From JABGQS01 sp963666505 (GTDB taxonomy: Bacteria > Bacillota > Clostridia > Christensenellales > SZUA-584), in the NCBI GenBank assembly GCA_963666505.2, contig CAXXXL010000001.1, forward strand, positions 62,001 through 126,000: DNA of 64,000 nucleotides. The letters are read 5' to 3'. The notes below the pieces were generated by a model, which saw only the letters and a list, made by a program, of their open reading frames with translations, was not told where the DNA came from and did no database searches. How positions within the stretch are numbered: the stretch's first letter is position 1; each line of letters starts with the position of its first letter. The position numbers and the translations under genes are program-made. Below are positions 34,174 to 42,776 of this stretch, piece after piece.

Positions 34174-35862
34174 ATGGATATAAGCTATAGCATAGATACG
34201 CAGGTTTTGGTGATAGGCTCGGGCGGCGGTGGAATAAAAGCGTCGCTTGAAGCGGCGGGCAGGGGAGCGGAAGTCCTGCTCGTTTCAGAGCAGTCTTTCG
34301 GTACATCCGGCTCAACTTTCTATCCCGGCGTTCCCGGATGGGGAATGTGCTGTGTGCTCTTCGAGGGAGACAGCGAAGAAAAATACCTGGAGGATATACT
34401 GGAAGCCGGGCAGGGCGCCGCAGACCCAAAGCTCTCTAAAATTATAGCATCAGAAGCAACAAAGCGTTTCAGAGAGCTCGAAGGCTATGGTCTTGAGTTT
34501 GCCAAGACGCAGGACGGCGAATATGCTTCAGTAATACCGTGCTTTGGCAAAATAATGCGTGGCAGCGCAACATACGGCATCGACAAGATACGCAAAGTCA
34601 TGTGGAAACAGCTGATGAAAAGCGGTGTAAAAGTACGCCAGAACGTAACCGCCGTCTGCCTTGTGGTAAAGGACGGCGTTTGCTGCGGTGCTGTGGTGAT
34701 AGACGAAACGGACTCGCTGTGCTTTATCCGTGCAAAGGCAACGGTGCTGGCAACGGGCGGTGCGTGCGGGTTATACAAGTTCAGTCTGGCCACAAAAGAA
34801 CAGACGGGCGATGGATACCTTATGGCTCTTGAAGCAGGGGCAAGGCTGATAAATTTGGAGTTCATACAGTTCATTCCCGGAATCACCAAACCGGTCAGCA
34901 AAACGCTGTTTCAGGAAAAGAACCTTGATACATTCCCGAAGATAACTAATAAAGAAGGAAGAGAGTTTTTATACGACTATCTTCCGGAAGATGTAACGAT
35001 GCAGCAGTGCCTGACAGAGCGTGCCAAGCACGGCCCGTTCACCAACGTTGACTGCAGCCGGTATATGGACATAGCGATGGTAGAGGAATGGCGTGCAGGG
35101 CGTGCCTTCCCGGAGGGCGGGCTGCATATGCAGTACCCTGCAAGCGTACTGGAAGACAAACGCCAATCGATAACGTCATGGCTTGAGTGGATGGGCACCA
35201 AAGGCATAGACGTGGTTAAAGAAGGCTTCGATATGCTGCCCCATGCTCAGGGCTTCAACGGCGGCATATACATAGATGAAAATGCTTCCGCCGGTGTACC
35301 GGGTCTGTTTGCAGCTGGCGAGACTGCGGGGGGGCCGCACGGCGCAGACCGCCTTGGCGGTGCGGCGATAGCGGCAACACAGGTCTTCGGTAAGATAGCG
35401 GGAGCCAGCGCTGCGGATTACGCAAAAAAAGCAAAAACTCCGGATGTAAGCGAAAGCTTTGCACTGAAACATTTGGTAAAAACTATCAGCACACAGAGCG
35501 GCGGTATAACGGACATTGACGCAGCTATGGAAGTGATAAAGACGATAATGTGGGACTGCGGCTCGATAGTTCGAAGCGAAGAGCAGATAAAAAGCGGCCT
35601 GAAGAAAATTGAGAGCATAGAAGCGTCTTTCAATCCGCTGGAGCACTTTGAAAAGGGCATAGATATAAAGAAGGTTTCCAAGCTTCGTTCATTTATAAAG
35701 ATATCAAAGCTGCTGCTGACACTGATGGACTACCGCAAAGAGAGCAGAGGTCCGCACTACCGTTTGGATTTCCCCGATGTATCAGAGCAATTCAGGGGCG
35801 CAGTGACTTCGAAGCTGAAAAATGGACAAATAGAACTTGAGTTTATAGATCCGTCCAGATAA
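34174..35862 (+). CDS. FAD-dependent oxidoreductase, fumarate reductase/L-aspartate oxidase type
   Basis: 562 aa from the ATG at 34174, which follows GGAGG; a longer reading would overlap vanY out of keeping with the family. The N-terminal dinucleotide fold (LVIGSGGGGIKASLEA) binds FAD. The capping-domain region and the C-terminal GLFAAGETAGGPHGADRLGGAAI motif are those of the FRD/SDH flavoprotein and aspartate-oxidase family. The reaction is probably oxidation or reduction of a dicarboxylate or related substrate; no iron-sulfur or membrane subunit gene is adjacent, so it may act as a soluble enzyme. There is no signal peptide. Confidence 0.85.
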   Translation: MDISYSIDTQVLVIGSGGGGIKASLEAAGRGAEVLLVSEQSFGTSGSTFYPGVPGWGMCCVLFEGDSEEKYLEDILEAGQGAADPKLSKIIASEATKRFRELEGYGLEFAKTQDGEYASVIPCFGKIMRGSATYGIDKIRKVMWKQLMKSGVKVRQNVTAVCLVVKDGVCCGAVVIDETDSLCFIRAKATVLATGGACGLYKFSLATKEQTGDGYLMALEAGARLINLEFIQFIPGITKPVSKTLFQEKNLDTFPKITNKEGREFLYDYLPEDVTMQQCLTERAKHGPFTNVDCSRYMDIAMVEEWRAGRAFPEGGLHMQYPASVLEDKRQSITSWLEWMGTKGIDVVKEGFDMLPHAQGFNGGIYIDENASAGVPGLFAAGETAGGPHGADRLGGAAIAATQVFGKIAGASAADYAKKAKTPDVSESFALKHLVKTISTQSGGITDIDAAMEVIKTIMWDCGSIVRSEEQIKSGLKKIESIEASFNPLEHFEKGIDIKKVSKLRSFIKISKLLLTLMDYRKESRGPHYRLDFPDVSEQFRGAVTSKLKNGQIELEFIDPSR

Positions 35863-35903
35863 CACATATTGCAAAAAGGAGGAGTTTTGTATAATATATA
35901 TTT

Positions 35904-36761
35904 ATGGAAAAAAGAGTTGCATTGGTCACGGGCGCAAGCTCGGGCATAGGTGAAGAGATAGCGCGGCAGCTGTCAAAAGAGGGTTTTACAGTATACGGGA
36001 CTTCCAGAAACGCAGAAGCTAAAAAACCGTTCTGCAGGATGCTCCAGCTTGATTTGGCTGATGCTGAGACAATAGACACTGCTGTCGATACGCTGATAAA
36101 AGAGCAGGGCAGGGTAGATGTCCTTGTAAATGCAGGCGGAAGCGGCATTGCAGGTGCAGTTGAAGAAACGAGCGCAGACGAAGCAAGAGCCCAGTTCGAC
36201 GTTTGTCTGTTTGGCGCTATGAGTGTTCAGACTGCCGTTCTGCCGTACATGAAGGAAAACAAAAGCGGCATGATAATCAACATAGGTTCTATGGCTGCGT
36301 GTTTTCCGGTGCCGTTCCAAGGCATGTACAGCGCTGTAAAATCGGCAGTTTTCATGATGAGCGCAACGCTGGCAATGGAAGTAAAACCGTATGGCATACG
36401 GGTGTGCTGTATAGAACCGGGTGACACAAAAACTGGTTTTACCGGCAGCAGAGTTTATACAAAACGTACTAAAAAAACAAAGTACAATCCATACTTCGAA
36501 CGGGCCCTGTATGAGATGATACGTTCCGAGATGGCGGCATACGGGCCGGGAAAATGCGCAAACCTGGTGCTTAAAACTATAAACCAAAAGAATCCGCCTA
36601 TACGCAAGTCGGTAGGAATTGGCTACAAAACGCTTTACACGGCATCAAAGATACTGCCGTGGAAGTTAAAGATGTTTTTATTAAAAAAGATATATCTAGA
36701 GAAAAATCCGCCCGAGAACGCAGAATGGACATTTGAAAAACAATTCGACGGCAAAGAATAA
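35904..36761 (+). CDS. Short-chain dehydrogenase/reductase
   Basis: 285 aa. It has the cofactor motif TGASSGIG, NAG-like LVNAGGSG, the catalytic Ser in NIGSMAA and YSAVK with Tyr/Lys. The Arg/Asn after the second strand (TSRNAEAK) favours NADPH. The substrate is unknown. The only in-frame ATG (35904) has no Shine-Dalgarno at normal distance: GGAGG sits about 20 bases upstream and a TATAAT (35890-35895) ends 8 bases before the ATG, so the message could be leaderless or use read-through transcription from the flavoprotein gene. Confidence 0.87.
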   Translation: MEKRVALVTGASSGIGEEIARQLSKEGFTVYGTSRNAEAKKPFCRMLQLDLADAETIDTAVDTLIKEQGRVDVLVNAGGSGIAGAVEETSADEARAQFDVCLFGAMSVQTAVLPYMKENKSGMIINIGSMAACFPVPFQGMYSAVKSAVFMMSATLAMEVKPYGIRVCCIEPGDTKTGFTGSRVYTKRTKKTKYNPYFERALYEMIRSEMAAYGPGKCANLVLKTINQKNPPIRKSVGIGYKTLYTASKILPWKLKMFLLKKIYLEKNPPENAEWTFEKQFDGKE

Positions 36762-36781
36762 CAGCAAAGCAGGGGAAAGAC

Positions 36782-37705
36782 ATGGACTACATTTCAAAGG
36801 CAAGACAGAACTTTTCGCGAATAGGTGCGGCGCTTCTATTAATGTTTTTCCTGAACTATGCCCTTGTACAGCTGGCCGGATTTATGATTGTAAGGCTCTT
36901 TGGAGAAGCGGCATTTGAACCTATGTGGATAAAGCTGCTTCTAAGCTCTGCTGTGCAATATCTGATAGCAAGGCCTGTGGCATACCTTATATTAAGGAGA
37001 ATGCAAAAGCAGGATATAGAACCGCTCGGTATAACTTTCGGACGCTTCATAATTTTGTTCTTTATCTGCTATTTTCTTATGTATGCCGGCAATCTTTTGG
37101 GTATCGGAACCAACTTTCTGATACAGCATTTCACGGACAGCACGATTGACAGCTATATAAACGAAATGCTGACGGGCACGAATGTATTGATATACAGCCT
37201 TTTCGTGGTGATTCTTGCACCGGTAATGGAAGAACTCTTTTTCAGGAAGCTGCTGATAACACGAATCGAGCGCTACGGAGAAGCTCCGGCAATAATAGTG
37301 TCCGGCCTTGCTTTCGGACTCTTCCACGGCAACTTTGGACAGGTGTTCTATGCTGTTGCCCTGGGGCTTATACTTGGCTATATATACATAAGGACAAGAA
37401 AGATATTAGTGACCATAGGCTTACATATGATAATAAATCTTTTCGGGGGAGTGCTGCTTCCGCTTGCCGCCGTTTCAAGCACGGGGATGATGGTGCTTGG
37501 AGGGTTTGTAGCTCTTGGATTTACGATAACAGGGCTGGTGATGTTCATCATCCGAATAAGGAAGGTGCGCATCATAGAGCGATATAACCAGCTGTCTACC
37601 GGCTGGGGGCAGGTCGCATTTGTAAATTTCGGTATGATTTCATTTTTCATCGGCTGTGCGGGTGTGTTTGTTTTAAACACGCTGGGCATGCTGGTGCCAA
37701 ACTGA
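36782..37705 (+). CDS. CPBP family intramembrane metalloprotease
   Basis: A 307-aa membrane protein with about eight helices. CPBP (Abi/CAAX-like) motifs are intact: EELFFR (motif 1, Glu-Glu-x-x-x-Arg), FGLFHGN (motif 2, His) and HMIIN (motif 3). Family members cleave prenylated or membrane-embedded substrates, or act in bacteriocin self-immunity. The substrate is unknown. It follows the SDR by 20 bp and precedes the nitroreductase by 25 bp, so the genes from about 34.2 to 38.2 kb probably form one transcript. Confidence 0.88.
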   Translation: MDYISKARQNFSRIGAALLLMFFLNYALVQLAGFMIVRLFGEAAFEPMWIKLLLSSAVQYLIARPVAYLILRRMQKQDIEPLGITFGRFIILFFICYFLMYAGNLLGIGTNFLIQHFTDSTIDSYINEMLTGTNVLIYSLFVVILAPVMEELFFRKLLITRIERYGEAPAIIVSGLAFGLFHGNFGQVFYAVALGLILGYIYIRTRKILVTIGLHMIINLFGGVLLPLAAVSSTGMMVLGGFVALGFTITGLVMFIIRIRKVRIIERYNQLSTGWGQVAFVNFGMISFFIGCAGVFVLNTLGMLVPN

Positions 37706-37730
37706 TTTTAAAATACACAGGAGGAAAACC

Positions 37731-38246
37731 ATGGACCATTTAAAACCTATTTTTGAAAGAAGAAGCCACCGTGCCTATTCTGATAAGCCGGTACCGGAGG
37801 ATGTTGTAACAAACATATTAAAAGCAGGCATGTTCGCTCCTTCGGCGATGAACTCTCAACCCTGGGAGTTTTTGATAATGAAGGACGATGAGAAGCGTTC
37901 AAAGGTTTCAGAGCTCGTTCCGTACTGGTCGATGCTCAAAAACGCACCGCTCGGGATACTCGTTCTTGCAAACACTATTAACTACAAAGCCTCAACAAAA
38001 GATTTCATAGTTCAGGACTGTGCAGCCAGCACCCAGAACATACTGCTTGCAGCACAGGCACAAGGGCTTGGCGGGGTTTGGCTGGGGCTCTACCCAATAA
38101 AAGCCAGGATGCAAAAGATAAGCAAAATATATAACATTCCAGAGCATGTGCTGCCCTTCTCAATCACGGCGATGGGCTATCCATACAGAGAGCTGCGGCC
38201 TCATAGGACGTTCAAGGAAGAAAAGGTACATATAGACGAATACTGA
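37731..38246 (+). CDS. Nitroreductase family protein
   Basis: A 171-aa FMN-dependent oxidoreductase. It has the N-terminal RRSHRAYSDKPV (FMN phosphate binding), the PSAMNSQPWEF motif and the GLGGVWLGLYP segment of the nitroreductase fold. It reduces nitro compounds or flavins using NAD(P)H. It is last in the gene run from vanY; a bidirectional terminator follows. The Shine-Dalgarno is CAGGAGG, 7 bases before the ATG. Confidence 0.92.
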   Translation: MDHLKPIFERRSHRAYSDKPVPEDVVTNILKAGMFAPSAMNSQPWEFLIMKDDEKRSKVSELVPYWSMLKNAPLGILVLANTINYKASTKDFIVQDCAASTQNILLAAQAQGLGGVWLGLYPIKARMQKISKIYNIPEHVLPFSITAMGYPYRELRPHRTFKEEKVHIDEY

Positions 38247-38256
38247 ATTAAGAACA

Positions 38257-38287
38257 TAAAAAAAGACCTGTAAAAGCAGGCCTTTTT
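38257..38287. terminator. Bidirectional terminator
   Basis: CCTG/CAGG core extended by AAAAAGA and CCTTTTTT, between the converging nitroreductase and PAS-SpoIIE genes. Confidence 0.8.
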
Positions 38288-38297
38288 TGCTTGAGTT

Positions 38298-39380
38298 TTA
38301 TTTTCTCTCGCACACGAGCATAGTAACGTCGTCTTCCTTTTTCTGAGCAAATTTCTCTTTTATACTGCCAAGAAGAGCCTGGTTGTCAAGAGACTTGTCT
38401 TTAAGCATTGAGCCCAGCTCCTCGGCGACGGTTTTATCTACGTGAACGTCATCCAGCCCGTCGGTGTAAAGCAGCAGCCGTTCTCCCTTTTTAAGTTTGT
38501 CAGTCCTCTCACTTCGTTCCTCGGCATTAGTCCATCTGCATATAGGTGTTCCCGGCAGGAAAAGCTCCTTAGCCTTCCTGGCAGATGCGATAAGCGGTGT
38601 AACGCTGTGGCCTGCGTTGCAGTAAGTGAAGCTGCCCGTTTCCGGCTCAAGCACCAGCGCAAAAATGGTGATGTATATGCTGGGGTTGACGCTAAGTTCC
38701 TCGAAAGAATCCTGCATGTTGGAAAGCACCTGCTTCGGGTTTATCCCTGGCTTTTTACACTGCGCAAACATTTCCTGCCTTAGGTACACAGTCAGCATTG
38801 CCGGCATAACGCCGTGTCCTGAAACGTCTGCAATATACATGAACACCCTTCCGTCACGCATAAGGAAACAGTCATACATATCGCCTCCAAGAGCTTCACA
38901 GGGAAGGAACTCTGCTGCAAAATCATATCCTTCTATGCTTGGCAGTTCGTTGCGCAGTATGGAAAGCTGAAGGCTGCGTGCCACATCAAGGTCGTTTATC
39001 ATGCGCTCGTTGGCGCCCACAAGCCTGTCTTTTAGGTTTGCTTCCAGTGTTATATCGGAGAGTATCTCAAGTGCATATGTCTTCCCGTCGTATGATACGG
39101 GGCTTGCGCTAAGCGAATAAACCCTGCCACGGACATTCATTATGCAGTCCTGTCTTATGTTCGTGTTTATGCATTCCACAGCAGTACAAGAAGAGCATTC
39201 TTCAGATGAGCCGGGAATCCTGCGGCAGATTTCACCCTCGCCGTTGCCGAACCTGTCGGTAAAGGTCTTGTTTGCATACAGAACCTTTCCCGCTTTGTCT
39301 ATCAGCCTTAGCATATCTGGTATCTCATTTAGTGCACAGGCGAATATTGAGTCCGATTCAAATAGTTCTTTGCTTTGCAT
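38298..39380 (-). CDS. PAS-domain SpoIIE-type PP2C phosphatase
   Basis: 360 aa. An N-terminal PAS domain (about 10-115) carries a cysteine cluster (Cys52, 62, 65, 70, 79), then a short coiled linker (about 118-140) and a SpoIIE/RsbU-type PP2C domain (about 155-358; GGDMYD, DVSGHGVMPAM, YCNAGHS, LLLYTDGLDD, DDVTMLV). Such enzymes dephosphorylate anti-anti-sigma factors. The PAS Cys cluster may bind a metal or iron-sulfur cluster and sense redox state; that is an inference. No anti-sigma or STAS gene is adjacent. It is monocistronic. Confidence 0.9.
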   Translation of the reverse strand: MQSKELFESDSIFACALNEIPDMLRLIDKAGKVLYANKTFTDRFGNGEGEICRRIPGSSEECSSCTAVECINTNIRQDCIMNVRGRVYSLSASPVSYDGKTYALEILSDITLEANLKDRLVGANERMINDLDVARSLQLSILRNELPSIEGYDFAAEFLPCEALGGDMYDCFLMRDGRVFMYIADVSGHGVMPAMLTVYLRQEMFAQCKKPGINPKQVLSNMQDSFEELSVNPSIYITIFALVLEPETGSFTYCNAGHSVTPLIASARKAKELFLPGTPICRWTNAEERSERTDKLKKGERLLLYTDGLDDVHVDKTVAEELGSMLKDKSLDNQALLGSIKEKFAQKKEDDVTMLVCERK

Positions 39381-39501
39381 AATTACCTCTGTTTGGCTTT
39401 TAAGTGTTCCCTGCAGATGTGTATACCGCAGGTGATATTCAACGTATATATAATATCACAAATTGATAAGATAATGAACTTGTTTGACTAAAAGATTAAA
39501 T

Positions 39502-39537
39502 AAAGCCCCCGGTCAAGAATGTTTTGCCGGGGGCTTT
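39502..39537 (-). terminator. Terminator of the cupin gene
   Basis: A perfect 11-bp stem pairs AAAGCCCCCGG with CCGGGGGCTTT around a 14-base loop. The T-rich tract on the minus side (TTTATTTAAT) is weak, but the stem is very stable. Confidence 0.75.
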
Positions 39538-39552
39538 GGGCTGTACTGCATG

Positions 39553-39900
39553 TTAGTTTTTGATTATGACCGCAACGATCTTGAGCGGCTCATCCTTTTC
39601 GTTGGATACGGCATGAAAGGCTCCTTCGCCGCACACGTTGCAATCACCCTTTCGAAAAGGCCGCTCTGTGCCATTGTCGTTAATGATTCCTTCGCCCTCG
39701 ATAACGTAATAGACCTCAGTTTCGTTTGTATGCTCGTGCCTGCCTATGCTGCATCCCTTTTCAAGCGTCATTTCAGAAAAAAGCCTGCTCTTTTCGGGCA
39801 TGAACCCTTCGGGAACGATATGCAGAAAATTGACTGTTCCGCAGCCGCCTCTAACCTCTTGGCGGCTCTGCATTTTCATATCCTGACTTTTGATAACCAT
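39553..39900 (-). CDS. Single-domain cupin protein
   Basis: 115 aa from the ATG at 39900, which follows AAAGGAG; a longer start would run into the hom stop region. It has the cupin motif 1 (GxxxxxHxHxxxxExxxxxxG: GCSIGRHEHTNETEVYYV) and motif 2 (AFHAVSN) for a metal site. The function is unknown; small cupins often bind metals or act as isomerases or sensors. It lies 13 bp downstream of hom and probably shares its transcript. Confidence 0.85.
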   Translation of the reverse strand: MVIKSQDMKMQSRQEVRGGCGTVNFLHIVPEGFMPEKSRLFSEMTLEKGCSIGRHEHTNETEVYYVIEGEGIINDNGTERPFRKGDCNVCGEGAFHAVSNEKDEPLKIVAVIIKN

Positions 39901-39913
39901 TATATTTTCTCCT

Positions 39914-41203
39914 TTATCTTTCAACCCTTATGATGTTGGCTACTTCAACGACCTCATCTATACTGTTAATTTCATCTATCGCTTTTTTGAAAGAGAGTTC
40001 CTTAGCTTTATGCGTGATGAATATAAGAGGTACCCTGTCAAGGTTGTGTCCTTTTTGTATCACCGACGCAAGGCTGACGCCGTACCCGCCGAACACGTCT
40101 GCGATCTTGCCGAGTACGCCCGGGCTGTCCTGGGCTGTAATGCGGATGAAGTACTCGCTTTCCCAATCGTTCTCGAAAGAAAGCTCGTCCGAAACGCTCT
40201 CCTCGTTGTAAAACGTTGTATACCTGTGCTTGCACTGCTTTGTCGCATATATAACATCTGAAACGACTGCGCTTGCAGTAGGCATATCGCCTGCTCCACG
40301 TCCGTAAAGCATGATGTCGTCAACAACATTTCCATGCAGGAAAATAGCATTGAAAGCGCCTCTTACGCTCGCAAGCGGGTGGGTCATAGGTATCATCGTA
40401 GGGTGGACTCTTGCCTCAATGGTGTTGCCTTTGCGTTTTGTTATGGCAAGCAGCTTTACGCAATACCCAAGCTCTCTGCCGAAAGCTATGTCCTCCTTGG
40501 CTATCTTAGTTATGCCTTCGCAGTAGATACAGTCCACGGGCACTCTTGCATGGAAAGCCATGGAAGAGAGTATCGAGAGCTTATATCTTGCGTCAAGTCC
40601 TTCAACATCGCTTTTTGGATTTGCTTCAGCAAGGCCTTTTTCCTGCGCCTGTGCCAGCGCTTCTTCATAGCTGAGATTGTCTTCCGACATGCTTGTGAGT
40701 ATATAGTTCGTAGTTCCGTTTATGATACCCATAAGGGAAGTTATCTCATTTGCCTGCAGGCTCTCCCAAATAGTGCGAAGTATGGGAATCCCGCCGCCAA
40801 CGCTGGCTTCAAAATACAGCCCAGCGCCGCTCTTGCTGGCAGCTGCGTTAAGCACCGGCCAGTACTGTGATAGCAGGTCTTTGTTGGCCGTAACCACGGT
40901 CTTACCGGCTCCAAGCGCATCAAGTATGAACTGTTTAGCTGGGTCTATTCCGCCGATAAGCTCAATAACGATCTCTATGCTTTCGTCTTCGATGATATCC
41001 TTGTAATAGTCCTTTGCCTTCTGCTCTTGCGGTATATCAATGGAATAATCGAGTGCAAGCACCTTTTTTAGGTTTAGGCTAATGTCTTCCTTATGCTCAA
41101 TTCTTTCCTTCTGCATCTCTATGGTCTTGTAAACGCCGGACCCTACAGTTCCCAGCCCGATAAGCGCAATGTTGACCTGTCTCAACTTGTCCACCCCACT
41201 CAC
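39914..41203 (-). CDS. hom: Homoserine dehydrogenase
   Basis: A 429-aa NAD(P)-dependent enzyme converting aspartate semialdehyde to homoserine, the branch to Thr, Met and Ile. N-terminal Rossmann domain (IALIGLGTVGSGV), catalytic domain with ANKDLLS, GIINGTTNYILT and the GLDARYKLSILSSMAF segment, and a C-terminal ACT domain (about 345-425) for feedback control. The start is a GTG overlapping the coaX stop by 4 bp, so it is translationally coupled to coaX, an unusual partner. Confidence 0.96.
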   Translation of the reverse strand: MSGVDKLRQVNIALIGLGTVGSGVYKTIEMQKERIEHKEDISLNLKKVLALDYSIDIPQEQKAKDYYKDIIEDESIEIVIELIGGIDPAKQFILDALGAGKTVVTANKDLLSQYWPVLNAAASKSGAGLYFEASVGGGIPILRTIWESLQANEITSLMGIINGTTNYILTSMSEDNLSYEEALAQAQEKGLAEANPKSDVEGLDARYKLSILSSMAFHARVPVDCIYCEGITKIAKEDIAFGRELGYCVKLLAITKRKGNTIEARVHPTMIPMTHPLASVRGAFNAIFLHGNVVDDIMLYGRGAGDMPTASAVVSDVIYATKQCKHRYTTFYNEESVSDELSFENDWESEYFIRITAQDSPGVLGKIADVFGGYGVSLASVIQKGHNLDRVPLIFITHKAKELSFKKAIDEINSIDEVVEVANIIRVER

Positions 41204-41970
41204 TTGTTTTTGTTCATTTCGTAAACCCGGCTCAGTCCGATAAGAGTAAGCAGGTTGTTTATCTCGTCAATCTCTTTAGATTCCTGTGCAACGATGTTGG
41301 ACATCCCTCCTGTAGCAATAACTTTAACAGATTCGCCTAGCTCTTGTTTGAAGCGCTGTATTATATAGTCTATCTGTCCTACATATCCGTAAATGATACC
41401 GGCCTGCATGCCTTCTATGGTGCTCTTTCCTATAACACTTTTTGGTTTGACGAGCTCTATCCTTGGCAGCCTTGCTGCATTAAGGGTCAGAGCTTCTGCT
41501 GATATCTTGATGCCGGGACATATAGACCCGCCAAGGAAATCGCCGTTCTTGCTTACTGCTCCAAATGTTGTTGCAGTGCCGAAGTCGACTATTATACAAG
41601 GCCCGCCGTAAATGTTATATGCAGCGATTGCTCCAACTATACGGTCGGCGCCGAGCTCTTTCGGATCGTCATACTTTATGTTGATGCCGGTTTTAATACC
41701 CGGCTCTACGAACAGCGGATTCATACCGAAGTATATATTGCACATATGCTGCAGAGTGTAGTTTATTGAGGGTATGACGCTCGATATGACTATCCGTTTG
41801 ATATCGCAGACGTCGCGCCCGACATGTGCAAAGAACGCAGTGATGCGTATGCCGTATTCATCCGAAGTCCTCTCAAGATTCGTTGCCATCCTCCAGGAGT
41901 TCTTCAGCTCTCCGCCTTCAAAAAGTCCGCATTTTATGTTGGAATTGCCAACATCCATTACAAATATCAT
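41200..41970 (-). CDS. coaX: Type III pantothenate kinase
   Basis: A 256-aa ASKHA-fold kinase phosphorylating pantothenate, the first step of CoA synthesis. It has phosphate motif DVGNSN, the GADRIVGAIAAYN pantothenate-site motif, DFGTATTF and GGSICPGI. Length is normal. It begins directly after the stop of an ECF transporter S component, which makes pantothenate the probable transported vitamin. It overlaps hom by 4 bp. Confidence 0.96.
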   Translation of the reverse strand: MIFVMDVGNSNIKCGLFEGGELKNSWRMATNLERTSDEYGIRITAFFAHVGRDVCDIKRIVISSVIPSINYTLQHMCNIYFGMNPLFVEPGIKTGINIKYDDPKELGADRIVGAIAAYNIYGGPCIIVDFGTATTFGAVSKNGDFLGGSICPGIKISAEALTLNAARLPRIELVKPKSVIGKSTIEGMQAGIIYGYVGQIDYIIQRFKQELGESVKVIATGGMSNIVAQESKEIDEINNLLTLIGLSRVYEMNKNK

Positions 41971-42597
41971 CTAGTTCTCCGTTTTAGTACTATTCTTTCT
42001 GCGCTTTATTTTAGATACTGCAAATACTATAGGTATGCAGAGAATTATTGCAACTGCTGCTTCGGGCAGGCCGTTTACTGCACCTATTCCTGCAAGCACA
42101 CCAAAAAATGTATCAGGCGTTGCTCCAAATGCTGCTGAGAGCTGGTCTATTTCCGGAAGGAATATCAGATAAAGCATTCCGAGGAAAAGCACAGTGTTTG
42201 TCATAGAGCCTGTAAAAGCGGCGACTCCGGTTCCGATATTAATACTCTTTTTTGATTCTTTAGCTATTGCTCTGTATATCAGCCAGGTCGTGACCGGGAC
42301 AAGCATACGAGGTATAAATACCAGCAATATCGTTTTTAAAGGGCTTAAGCTGAACAGGAACTGACTTAGAGCAGACGGTCTAATAAATATAGTTAAAAAG
42401 CTCGTCAGTCCGAACACAAAACCCATTATCAGCCCGGTTCTTAGACCTTGTGAAACTGTGCCGATTACAACAGGTATACACATAAGTGTTATTTCAATCG
42501 GCGGGATAGGGATATACCCAAGTGGCGTCAGCCCAAGAATCAGGCAAATTGCGGCAAGAACCGCGGTGATTGTTAGTTCTCTGGTTTGAATCTTCAT
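41971..42597 (-). CDS. ECF transporter S component, probable pantothenate (PanT-like)
   Basis: 208 aa with about six membrane helices and the short N-terminal stretch LTITAVLAAICLILG typical of ECF S components that dock on EcfT. The specificity is inferred from the immediately following coaX; sequence alone does not prove pantothenate. The energising module (EcfAA'T) is not in the window. The Shine-Dalgarno is CGGAGG, 7 bases from the ATG. It heads the transcript panT-like/coaX/hom/cupin and has a leader of about 125 nt. Confidence 0.8.
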   Translation of the reverse strand: MKIQTRELTITAVLAAICLILGLTPLGYIPIPPIEITLMCIPVVIGTVSQGLRTGLIMGFVFGLTSFLTIFIRPSALSQFLFSLSPLKTILLVFIPRMLVPVTTWLIYRAIAKESKKSINIGTGVAAFTGSMTNTVLFLGMLYLIFLPEIDQLSAAFGATPDTFFGVLAGIGAVNGLPEAAVAIILCIPIVFAVSKIKRRKNSTKTEN

Positions 42598-42740
42598 TAT
42601 TACCTCCGTTCGAATTCCTTGAAAAGGATATCCGACTTCGTTATTTTATTTGGTCTCTCACGTTTTGCGTAGCGCTGCTGCCTATAAAAGGGCTTGTGCA
42701 TGCACTCGCAATAGAAAAACCATAGAACACATTATACCAA
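42598..42740 (-). promoter_or_regulatory. Promoter and leader of the panT-like/coaX/hom operon
   Basis: The extended -10 TTGGTATAAT (minus strand, 42740-42731) predicts a start near 42725 and a leader of about 125 nt. The leader has small inverted repeats (TGCATGCA; UCCUU/AAGGA next to the ribosome-binding site) but no terminator and no riboswitch signature that I recognise. Confidence 0.45.
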
Positions 42741-42776
42741 TTACACTACTCTAAATCAATCACAAATTTATAACGT

